A program made the translations under genes and the position numbers. The notes beneath the pieces were generated by a model, which searched no databases, was not told the DNA's origin, and saw only the letters and a list, made by a program, of their open reading frames with translations. A stretch of DNA of 9,717 bases from Pseudoflavonifractor sp. AF19-9AC (GTDB lineage Bacteria > Bacillota > Clostridia > Oscillospirales > Oscillospiraceae): positions 1-9,717 of the forward strand of contig NZ_QUGI01000011.1 in assembly GCF_003478995.1 (NCBI RefSeq). The letters run 5' to 3'. Every line of letters begins with the position of its first letter. Position 1 is the stretch's first letter. This document shows positions 1 to 4,772 of this stretch, piece by piece.

Positions 1-55
1 AGGTAGTGTCAACAGTTTTGCGCAAATTGGTTTGCAGACTCTTGGATGAATGAAG
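1..55. mobile_element. Terminal segment of an IS256-family insertion sequence
   Basis: This short stretch lies just beyond the stop codon of the transposase fragment and carries no reading frame. In IS256-family elements the transposase ends close to one terminal inverted repeat, so this should be the IS end. It holds a 10-bp palindrome, TTTGCGCAAA, at 17-26. The matching inverted repeat and the target duplication are not visible because the other end of the IS is absent and the window begins here. The exact boundary is therefore not fixed. Confidence 0.5.
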
Positions 56-766
56 TCAGCCGGCAATGGAGGCGTCTTCAACGGCAGCCTCCAGGTGCTT
101 CATATTCATGTACTTCTTGTTGCCCCACTGGGTGCCAGCCACATGGCGAAGTCGGGCACAAACCAGCATGAGGGCGGAGTTGCCGTCTGGGAAGCTGCCC
201 ACCACACGAGTGCGGCGGCGGATCTCCCGGTTCAGTCTCTCAATGACATTATTGGTGCGGATGCGAGTCCAGTGTTCGCTGGGAAAATCGCAGTAGGTCA
301 GCGTTTCCTCAATACCATCCTCCACCTTTTTAGCAGCCTCCTTCAGCTTCATAGAACGTAGTTCCTCCACCACGGCTTTGGCCTTCTCCCGGGCAGCTTT
401 CTTGCTTTCCTGAGAGTGGATCGCCTTGAGCATCTTGGCCACCAGCTTCACCTTGGAGCGAGGCGTGACAGAGAACACGTTGCGGTAAAAATGGACAGTG
501 CAACGCTGGTACTTGGCTTTGGGGAACACTTCTCCCATACCCAAGCACTTGTCTCCAACCACCAGCTTGACCCCGTCCAAGCCACGGCTACGCAGCCACT
601 GGAAGAAGCTGACCCAGCTGGCCTTGTCCTCTTTCATGCCCTCAGCGGCACCCAGGACCTCACGGTATCCATCCTCATTGACCGCAATCGCCACCAGAAT
701 GGCTACATTTTCAAACTCTCCGCCCCAGTTGCGGCGCAGATAGATCCCATCCACATAGACATAAGG
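56..766 (-). pseudogene. IS256/Mutator-family transposase, N-terminally truncated
   Basis: A DDE transposase of the IS256 (Mutator) family that would cut and join its own insertion sequence. About 237 residues remain against roughly 400 in the family, so the N-terminal third or more is missing. The remaining part has the usual landmarks: PYVYVDGIYLRRNWGGEFEN with the first catalytic Asp at the start, VVGDKCLGMGEVFPKAKYQRC followed by VHFYRN with the second Asp and the Cys/His pair, and NVIERLNREIRRR with the catalytic Glu near the end. A GTG at 752-754 opens a frame, but homology continues upstream (P-Y-V-Y-V) to 766 and then meets an in-frame TAA at 767-769. There is no ribosome binding site for the GTG. 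I read it as a gene split by insertion of the recombinase-bearing element, not as a functional gene. Confidence 0.9.
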
Positions 767-812
767 TTAAATCATATTAGGAAAACCGACTGCCGAAGTT
801 GGGGTAAGGCGG
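767..812. other. Presumed end of integrative element, recombinase-proximal
   Basis: This stretch of about 46 bp lies between the point where transposase homology stops (around 764-769) and the stop codon of the large serine recombinase. Large serine recombinase genes often sit at the extreme end of the element they mobilise, with an attachment site in the short flank, so the attachment junction should be here. Weak internal symmetry is visible, GACTGCC at 788-794 against GGCGGTC at 808-814 (one wobble pair), but I cannot identify the crossover dinucleotide without the opposite end. Confidence 0.45.
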
Positions 813-2501
813 TCAGCCCGCCTCGGGTTGGGAAACAGTATTGAGCTGGATGTATTCCGCAATTCTGCGCAGTTCGTCGGCAAACTTAAATTTCACACTA
901 ATGTTGCCGTTCTCATAAACCTTGATATGATCCACAAGCTCAATGAGGATTTCCCGTGTAAGCGTACTGATATTTTGGTATTTCATAAAGGCAACCAGGG
1001 CGGGGTGTTCATTGTTGACCCCGTTGGCAAGCTCGTCACGTTCAGCGGTCAGCCGGGCCAGTATATCGGTCAGGTTGGCCGTTTTCTGCTCGTAATCCGC
1101 TTTCATTTCGTGATATTCCTGCCGGGTGATTTCCCCGTCCTTCCAGTCCTGGTAAATGGATTGCTTATACCGGCTCACCTTTGCCAGTTCCCGCTCCTTG
1201 GCGGCAATCAGGTCATTCAGCCGGTGGGATTGGCACCGCTTGGCCGGGGCCGCATTGATACGGGCCACCAAGTCAGAATAGGAAACAGCCAGATGCACCT
1301 GTTGCTGGATAGCAAACAGAACAGCGGCCTCCAGGCGGTTGTGCTTGATAGAGTGCATGGTGCAGGCTTTTTTGGACATATTTTTGTAAGTGGAACAGGC
1401 GTAATATACGTTCCCGTTTTTATTTGAACTCCGCGTCAAAGCCCGGCCACAGTCCGCGCATTTGAGAAATCCACTAAACACATGAACTTCCCGCCCCTGG
1501 GGAGATGTGCGCGTGTCACGTTTCAAAAGCGACTGCACCATGTCAAAGGTTTCCCGGTCTATGATGGCCTCATGGGTGTTGGAAACACGCACCCACTCCT
1601 CCTCCGGAACCGCCTCAATTTCATGCACCTTGTAACTTTTCACCCGGTAGCGGCCCTGGGCCAAATCGCCCGCATAGGTCGGATTAGTCAGGATCGCATG
1701 AATCATGCGGCCCGTCCACATTGTATGACCTGACCCCTTTTTCCCAACAGGCAGCCCTTTACTCTGTTTATACACAGATGGGCTTGGTATGCCGTGTTCA
1801 TTCAGATAGATGCCGATAGCCCGCTTGGAAGTCCCCTTCAGCAGCAGCGAGTAGATGAGCTTTACCACCGGGGCGGCGTCAGGATCGACCACCAGCTTGT
1901 GCTTGTCCTTCGGGTCTTTCAAGTAACCATAAGGCGCATAGGACGCGATATACTGGCCGTTGCGCCTCTTGTAGTCGAATACCTGCCGGATTTTCTTGGA
2001 CGTCTGAAAACAGTAATTGTCGTTCATTACGTTTGTTATGGGGACGAGGATATTGGAAACGCTGTCCGGGTCACGGTAGCTGTCCACGTTTTCCGCAAGA
2101 CTGATAAAGCGGACACCCATCTGAACAAAGAGATTGTCAATCAGGCTCCCGGCGTCACTGTAATTCCGGGCAAACCGGGAAAGGTCTTTTACAATGACGC
2201 AGTTGATTTTACCTTTCATCACGTCGGACAGGAGCCGTTGAAAATCTTCCCGGTTGGCGTCTGTTCCCGTATGGCCGTCATCCACATATTCCTCAGAGCT
2301 GCGGAACTCGTCAGCATGGCGTTGACAGAACTCGGTGAGCAGATCGCGCTGGTTTTTCACGCTGTTGCTATCGTCCTTGCCCTCCTTGGCCTTTTTCAAA
2401 TCCTCCTTGGAGAGCCGGATATACATTCCCACATCCCAGCGGCGGGTGGTATAGGTTGGGGCGATAGGTTGCTGCTGCCCCCGGTTTTTGGTTCGTGCCA
2501 T
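813..2501 (-). CDS. Large serine recombinase (site-specific integrase/excisionase)
   Basis: 562-aa serine recombinase of the large (TnpX/TndX-like) type, expected to catalyse integration and excision of the surrounding element through a 5'-phosphoserine intermediate. The resolvase domain covers about residues 23-165: the YIRLS motif places the catalytic Ser at 31 with Arg29, and KDLSRFARN (105-113) gives Arg109 and Arg112. The recombinase domain spans about 175-290. A zinc ribbon follows, with Cys348, Cys351, Cys369 and Cys380, then a charged coiled-coil (about 425-495) and a DUF4368-like tail. All key residues are present and the length is normal, so it looks active. I start it at ATG 2499-2501 because AAGGAGG (2507-2513) lies 5 nt upstream. 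The longer frame beginning at GTG 2522 starts inside the ribosome-binding leader. It has its own promoter and is the last gene before the junction with the IS256 transposase. Confidence 0.95.
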   Translation of the reverse strand: MARTKNRGQQQPIAPTYTTRRWDVGMYIRLSKEDLKKAKEGKDDSNSVKNQRDLLTEFCQRHADEFRSSEEYVDDGHTGTDANREDFQRLLSDVMKGKINCVIVKDLSRFARNYSDAGSLIDNLFVQMGVRFISLAENVDSYRDPDSVSNILVPITNVMNDNYCFQTSKKIRQVFDYKRRNGQYIASYAPYGYLKDPKDKHKLVVDPDAAPVVKLIYSLLLKGTSKRAIGIYLNEHGIPSPSVYKQSKGLPVGKKGSGHTMWTGRMIHAILTNPTYAGDLAQGRYRVKSYKVHEIEAVPEEEWVRVSNTHEAIIDRETFDMVQSLLKRDTRTSPQGREVHVFSGFLKCADCGRALTRSSNKNGNVYYACSTYKNMSKKACTMHSIKHNRLEAAVLFAIQQQVHLAVSYSDLVARINAAPAKRCQSHRLNDLIAAKERELAKVSRYKQSIYQDWKDGEITRQEYHEMKADYEQKTANLTDILARLTAERDELANGVNNEHPALVAFMKYQNISTLTREILIELVDHIKVYENGNISVKFKFADELRRIAEYIQLNTVSQPEAG

Positions 2502-2533
2502 TTGTACCTCCTTCCCTATCACATTACACCTAT

Positions 2534-2562
2534 ATTATACCTCTGTTCCGGGGGTACATCAA
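2534..2562 (-). promoter_or_regulatory. Sigma-A-type promoter of the large serine recombinase
   Basis: On the minus strand there is a -35 box TTGATG (2557-2562), a 17-bp spacer, and a perfect -10 box TATAAT (2534-2539). Transcription would begin near 2527, giving a leader of about 26 nt with AAGGAGG at 2507-2513. This is the best promoter in the window. It implies that the recombinase can be expressed apart from the genes upstream. Confidence 0.8.
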
Positions 2563-2577
2563 GGATGCCTCCGCCTC

Positions 2578-2594
2578 GGGACAAAGTGTCTCAG
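2578..2594 (+). repeat. Dispersed palindromic repeat, copy A
   Basis: GGGACAAAGTGTCTCAG. It is an imperfect palindrome, GGGACA-AAG-TGTCTC, identical over 17 bases to copy B. It lies 28 bp beyond the stop of the DUF6870-like gene and just upstream of the recombinase promoter. One base (T of TCTC) breaks the symmetry, as in copies B and C. Confidence 0.8.
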
Positions 2595-2622
2595 AGCCGG
2601 AACAGACTGCGGCGCAAGGGTT

Positions 2623-2889
2623 TTAGAGCCCGCTCTTCTGCCGGACAAGCAGGTCGGCCAGCTTGTCCTGGAGCGAGGGGCCGTCCTCGGAAAACTCAAT
2701 CTTGACTCCCACGCCGCCCACACAAAAGCAGTAGGGATTGATGGCTCTGGCAAGGAACCGAGCCAGCCGATCCTCCATCGGGAGCTTGTTATCAAAGGCC
2801 ATGCCGCTCACGTCGGGCAGCTTGTCCGCCTCCACAGCGCCGATGTTGACGCTCCGCATTTCCTCCAGTTCCTGTGCTGTCAATCGCAC
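2623..2889 (-). CDS. DUF6870-like small protein of integrative elements
   Basis: 88-aa soluble protein of unknown function. It resembles the family I know as DUF6870, small proteins found in Firmicutes integrative and conjugative elements; I am fairly but not fully sure of the name. Features are an N-terminal helix (LTAQELEEMRSVNIGAVEAD), a DKLPDVSGM segment, then NPYCFCVGGVGVKIEFSE and SLQDKLADLLVRQK at the end. The NPYCF motif at 51-55 followed by V-K-I-E-F is the recognisable core. I choose GTG at 2887-2889 because AGAGGAGG lies 7 nt upstream and the next open in-frame codons up to 2976 run through a terminator-like hairpin. The gene sits between two copies of the dispersed palindrome and behind a hairpin, so its expression may depend on readthrough. 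There are no catalytic motifs and no membrane segments. Confidence 0.75.
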   Translation of the reverse strand: MRLTAQELEEMRSVNIGAVEADKLPDVSGMAFDNKLPMEDRLARFLARAINPYCFCVGGVGVKIEFSEDGPSLQDKLADLLVRQKSGL

Positions 2890-2934
2890 GGTACGACCTC
2901 CTCTTATGTAGTAATGTGTTCCCGGTGGGGAAAC

Positions 2935-2966
2935 GAAAACGGACGGCAAAACTGCCGCCCGTTTTC
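2935..2966 (-). terminator. Hairpin terminator or attenuator
   Basis: The 14-bp arms 2935-2948 and 2953-2966 pair around a 4-nt loop, with a single wobble position. The outer A-rich/T-rich ends (GAAAAC against GTTTTC) give a T-rich tail in both directions, as in bidirectional terminators. On the minus strand it follows the 66-aa gene and precedes the DUF6870-like gene by 46 bp, so it could end the upstream operon or limit readthrough. Confidence 0.6.
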
Positions 2967-2980
2967 CTTGCTCCACCCTT

Positions 2981-2997
2981 GGGACAAAGTGTCTCAG
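2981..2997 (+). repeat. Dispersed palindromic repeat, copy B
   Basis: GGGACAAAGTGTCTCAG, 17 of 17 bases identical to copy A, preceded by TT. It ends 3 bp before the stop codon of the 66-aa gene (3000-3002), so it lies immediately downstream of that gene on the minus strand. Together with copy A it flanks the DUF6870-like gene as a direct repeat. Confidence 0.8.
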
Positions 2998-2999
2998 AT

Positions 3000-3200
3000 T
3001 TAATAGGGGCTGCGCTCGTAGTGGGCCTGGGCCTCCTCCAAGGTGGTATAATCGAATACTTCATGCAGTTCGGCCATGACCTTCTCGATGGCGGCGGGCC
3101 GGTAGCCGCACCGCTCCAGGGCCAGAATCACATAGCCCCGGCAGGCCCCCTCACTCCACGGCTGGGAGAGCAGGGCCGCCAGCTCTGGCTCAATGTTCAT
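3000..3200 (-). CDS. Small hypothetical protein of the integrative element (66 aa)
   Basis: 66-aa protein that I cannot assign a function. It is mostly helical, with LLSQPWSEGACRGYVILALE, then KVMAELHEVFDYTTLEEAQ and a C-terminal HYERSPY. Short proteins of this type occur next to sigma-like genes in clostridial mobile elements (recalled, not checked). The start at 3198-3200 has AGGAGG 6 to 7 nt upstream. Its first 11 bases overlap the end of the gene upstream (the shared stretch reads ATGAACATTGA), which points to translational coupling and joint function with the resolvase-like protein. There is no signal peptide, membrane segment, zinc-binding pattern or clear DNA-binding motif. It is followed at once by repeat copy B and a terminator. 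Confidence 0.75.
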   Translation of the reverse strand: MNIEPELAALLSQPWSEGACRGYVILALERCGYRPAAIEKVMAELHEVFDYTTLEEAQAHYERSPY

Positions 3201-3534
3201 GGGACACCTCCTCCCGGTCTAAGCCCGCCTTCCGTTCCTTGACCGCGATAACCGGCAGGCCCTCCAGCTCCGGGGGCAACGGCCCCCGAAACAGGCGGGA
3301 GCGGTTGGCGACGAGGATCACATCGGCGCTGCCCTCCCGGACGGCCTGGATTACAGATTGCAGCCCGACACGCTCCAAGGTTGTGCCGGGGCAGCCGATG
3401 TCCATGTGTATCTGCTCCACCTCCATCCCCTGGGCCTTGGCATAAGCCAGCAGCGCGTCCTTTTGGCCCAGGATGGCATCCAGTGTAAAGGAATTTTCCG
3501 GGCCGTCCACCCGGCAATAGAGGATCGCTTTCAT
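3190..3534 (-). CDS. Resolvase-domain protein lacking the catalytic serine
   Basis: 114-aa protein that corresponds to the N-terminal catalytic domain of serine recombinases only. The opening MKAILYCRVDGPEN aligns with the family's Y-x-R-V-S-T start. The Arg (residue 8) is kept, but the catalytic Ser at position 10 is Asp. ADVILVANRSRLFRG (70-84) corresponds to the second motif, with Arg80 and Arg83 at the places of two catalytic arginines. There is no DNA-binding helix-turn-helix, recombinase domain or zinc ribbon after it. It therefore cannot cut DNA by the known mechanism. A regulatory or structural role, perhaps through contact with the active recombinase encoded downstream, is an inference. 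ATG 3532-3534 is preceded by GGAG at a workable distance. The frame stays open for 73 more codons upstream, but no ribosome binding site supports that extension. It overlaps the 66-aa gene by 11 bp. Confidence 0.85.
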   Translation of the reverse strand: MKAILYCRVDGPENSFTLDAILGQKDALLAYAKAQGMEVEQIHMDIGCPGTTLERVGLQSVIQAVREGSADVILVANRSRLFRGPLPPELEGLPVIAVKERKAGLDREEVSHEH

Positions 3535-3564
3535 GTTGTCAGTCTCCTTCGTATTTTCAAAGTA

Positions 3565-3626
3565 GGGAGCGCCGCGCTGTTCCGTTCGGCCTGTCAACAG
3601 ACAGCAATTCCCGGCGCGGCGCTCCC
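3565..3626 (-). other. Large GC-rich inverted repeat in the leader of the resolvase-like gene
   Basis: The 13-bp arms GGGAGCGCCGCGC (3565-3577) and GCGCGGCGCTCCC (3614-3626) match perfectly. The 36-nt loop holds a second small hairpin, CTGTC (3591-3595) with GACAG (3600-3604). It ends about 30 bp upstream of the resolvase-like start codon on the minus strand. It could be a leader RNA structure, an attenuator or a protein-binding site. It is not followed by a convincing T run. Confidence 0.7.
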
Positions 3627-3885
3627 GCACAGGCGGCGGTGAAACATGGGGGACAGCGGCCAGCTTGTCCACCTGCGGATCGTGGCCGCGAACCGGCCCC
3701 AGCTCACTCGCGGCGCTGGTGTTCCTCGCTCGTTCCCCGTGGAAGGAAGTCACCGCGCACCCGCCGCCCGGCTCCCCGCGTCAGCCCAAGTCCTCCCGCC
3801 GTATCTGTGCAGAGGGCAATAAATACCCCTCTATATACCAAGGGAAGAAAACGGGCAAAAGCGAAACAGTAAACCGAAAATTTTT
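3627..3885. other. Gene-free spacer between sigma-like and resolvase-like genes
   Basis: Together with the inverted repeat before it, this makes about 350 bp without a supported gene. It is GC-rich near 3640-3790 and turns AT-rich near 3810-3885. The GC-rich part is open on the minus strand in frame with the resolvase-like gene but lacks a ribosome binding site. In the AT-rich part TATATA (3832-3837) could be a weak -10 box, with only poor -35 candidates. Just beyond it, AGAGGG (3811-3816) and CCCTCT (3827-3832) form a 6-bp inverted repeat that could be an operator. Confidence 0.45.
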
Positions 3886-3897
3886 CTAAAAAATTTT
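3877..3897. repeat. AT-only palindrome spanning the sigma-like gene's stop codon
   Basis: The 9-bp arms AAAATTTTT (3877-3885) and AAAAATTTT (3889-3897) are perfect and are separated only by the CTA that encodes the TAG stop. It stands out in GC-rich surroundings. It might act as a weak transcription end for the minus strand or extrude as a cruciform. Confidence 0.6.
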
Positions 3898-4296
3898 CCG
3901 CATCGTCTCCAGCCCCCGGTCAATGGCGATTTGTACCGCCCGGCAGCTCACGCCCTCGGCCTCTGCAATCTCCTGGACAGACTGCCCCAGCAGGAAGTGG
4001 GCGTCAATGCGCCGCCCCTGGGCCGGGGGCAGATGGTTGAGGGCGCAGCACAGCCGCTGGATAGTCACGGCGCGGGCCATAAACTCCTCCGGGGACGGCT
4101 CGAACTCACAGATGGAGTGTTCAATACCGTCATCCGCGTCCAGAGAGTAGTTGGCCTTGTTGCGTTTCATACGCCGCCAGTGGTTGATCTCATAGTCCTT
4201 GTCGGCCCGGAGCTCCTCGGCCACCTCGTCGCTGACCTCGATGTACTCGTCCACCTTGTACCAGTAGAAATACTTCCGCAGATTGATGGTTGTCAT
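3886..4296 (-). CDS. Sigma-70 region 4-like regulator of an integrative element
   Basis: 136-aa protein that opens MTTINLRKYFYWYKVDEYIEV, the hallmark start of small sigma-70-like proteins in Firmicutes conjugative transposons (family recalled from Tn916/Tn1549-type elements). Residues about 20-60 are charged and helical. Residues 89-136 match sigma-70 region 4: LPPAQGRRIDAHFLLGQSVQEIAEAEGVSCRAVQ contains the helix-turn-helix that contacts a -35 element. Region 2 is not recognisable, so whether it directs RNA polymerase as a full sigma factor or acts as a DNA-binding regulator is open. ATG 4294-4296 has GGAGG 9 nt upstream. That site lies in a 12-bp hairpin, so translation may be controlled. 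It is the first gene of the small-gene cluster running down to 3000. Confidence 0.85.
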   Translation of the reverse strand: MTTINLRKYFYWYKVDEYIEVSDEVAEELRADKDYEINHWRRMKRNKANYSLDADDGIEHSICEFEPSPEEFMARAVTIQRLCCALNHLPPAQGRRIDAHFLLGQSVQEIAEAEGVSCRAVQIAIDRGLETMRKIF

Positions 4297-4306
4297 TTGT
4301 ATGTTC

Positions 4307-4354
4307 CTCCATTCAGAATTTTTAGATAGGGGTCGGGTCGTGTTCTGAATGGAG
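4307..4354 (-). promoter_or_regulatory. Potential RBS-sequestering hairpin of the sigma-like gene
   Basis: On the minus strand CTCCATTCAGAA (4343-4354) pairs perfectly over 12 bp with TTCTGAATGGAG (4307-4318). The loop is 24 nt. The second arm contains GGAG of the gene's only good Shine-Dalgarno sequence (GGAGG, 4306-4310), 9 nt before ATG. If the transcript starts above 4354 the site would be masked. It is not followed by a T run, so it is not a terminator. It could instead be a DNA-level operator. Confidence 0.6.
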
Positions 4355-4461
4355 CCCCGGCGGAGATCGGCATCCTGGACAAAAACCTACTTGTTTCCTG
4401 TGGAAAATGCCGAATTTTTCAAAAGCAGCCGAAATCTGCCCGCCCCTCGAAAAAAGGCGGC

Positions 4462-4529
4462 AAAAAGTTCGACGGCTTTCCCCGGCGTTTGCTAAAATCA
4501 GATAGCAAACGCCGGAGAAAACCGTCGAA
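4462..4529 (-). terminator. Strong Rho-independent terminator with 27-bp stem
   Basis: Arms 4503-4529 and 4468-4494 pair over 27 positions around an 8-nt loop, and the stem is followed on the minus strand by CTTTTTG. The two positions that do not match as DNA become G-U pairs in minus-strand RNA but C-A mismatches in plus-strand RNA, so the structure fits a minus-strand transcript. It lies about 245 bp beyond the SLH gene's stop and would separate that gene from the sigma-like gene. Confidence 0.75.
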
Positions 4530-4536
4530 TAGAGAA

Positions 4537-4567
4537 GGGGCGCGGACAGTTGAACGGTCCGCGCCCC
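4537..4567 (-). terminator. Second GC-rich hairpin ahead of the main terminator
   Basis: The 11-bp perfect arms GGGGCGCGGAC (4537-4547) and GTCCGCGCCCC (4557-4567) have a 9-nt loop. On the minus strand it is followed by TTCTCT, a poor T run. It precedes the 27-bp terminator by only 7 bp, so the two probably work as a tandem. Confidence 0.55.
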
Positions 4568-4594
4568 CAAAACAGGCGGTGGGATATGTCTCCT

Positions 4595-4618
4595 CCATGC
4601 CCCCCTTCCGGGGGATGG
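4595..4618. other. Small C/G-rich hairpin
   Basis: CCAT and CCCCC on the left pair with GGGGG and ATGG on the right around TTCC, with one bulged G at 4599. It lies in the gene-free stretch between the SLH gene and the sigma-like gene. No T run follows on either strand, so its role is unknown. The rest of 4355-4461 and 4619-4690 shows nothing I can support. Confidence 0.4.
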
Positions 4619-4695
4619 GTCAAAAGGGATACTTCTCTCTCACTGACGGCCTCCTTCGCGCCGCCGCCCTGTTACCGGGTTAATACGCCTCCTTT

Positions 4696-4711
4696 GGGAC
4701 AAAGTGTCTCA
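4696..4711 (+). repeat. Dispersed palindromic repeat, copy C
   Basis: GGGACAAAGTGTCTCA, identical to copies A and B over 16 bases, and preceded by TTT much as copy B is preceded by TT. It lies 61 bp beyond the SLH gene's stop codon on the minus strand. Confidence 0.8.
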
Positions 4712-4751
4712 CGGCCAAGGGCGGGTGGTGTTCGGGTTGTCGCCCTTGCCG
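4712..4751. other. Inverted repeat just downstream of the SLH gene
   Basis: CGGCCAAGGGCG (4712-4723) and CGCCCTTGCCG (4741-4751) pair with one bulged C around a 17-nt loop. It touches repeat copy C directly and lies 21 bp beyond the SLH stop codon. It lacks a T run, so it may protect the 3' end of the transcript rather than terminate it. Confidence 0.5.
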
Positions 4752-4772
4752 CTGGGATAGCGTGCAGCAGGG

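Noticed and set aside
56..754. The transposase fragment as an intact short gene
   Set aside because: The family requires an N-terminal domain that is absent, homology continues above the GTG, and no ribosome binding site precedes it.
2502..2522. Recombinase start seven codons further upstream (GTG at 2522)
   Set aside because: Those codons form the ribosome-binding leader itself (AAGGAGG) and the predicted transcript start is only about 5 nt before them.
1794..2705. Plus-strand open frame of 303 codons opposite the recombinase
   Set aside because: It is antisense to a gene with clear catalytic motifs, it crosses the recombinase promoter and its start, and it shows no recognisable domain.
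3535..3753. N-terminal extension of the resolvase-like protein starting at GTG 3751-3753
   Set aside because: There is no Shine-Dalgarno sequence before the GTG, the residues are not resolvase-like, the internal ATG at 3534 has a ribosome binding site, and family alignment begins there.
4332..4340. TATCTA in the loop of the RBS hairpin (minus strand, near 4323-4328) as a -10 box of the sigma-like gene
   Set aside because: No acceptable -35 box exists at 16-18 bp, and the transcript would start inside the hairpin.
2578..4711. The regularly recurring GGGACAAAGTGTCTC copies as a CRISPR-like array
   Set aside because: Spacing is irregular (hundreds to thousands of bases), genes lie between the copies, and no cas gene is present.
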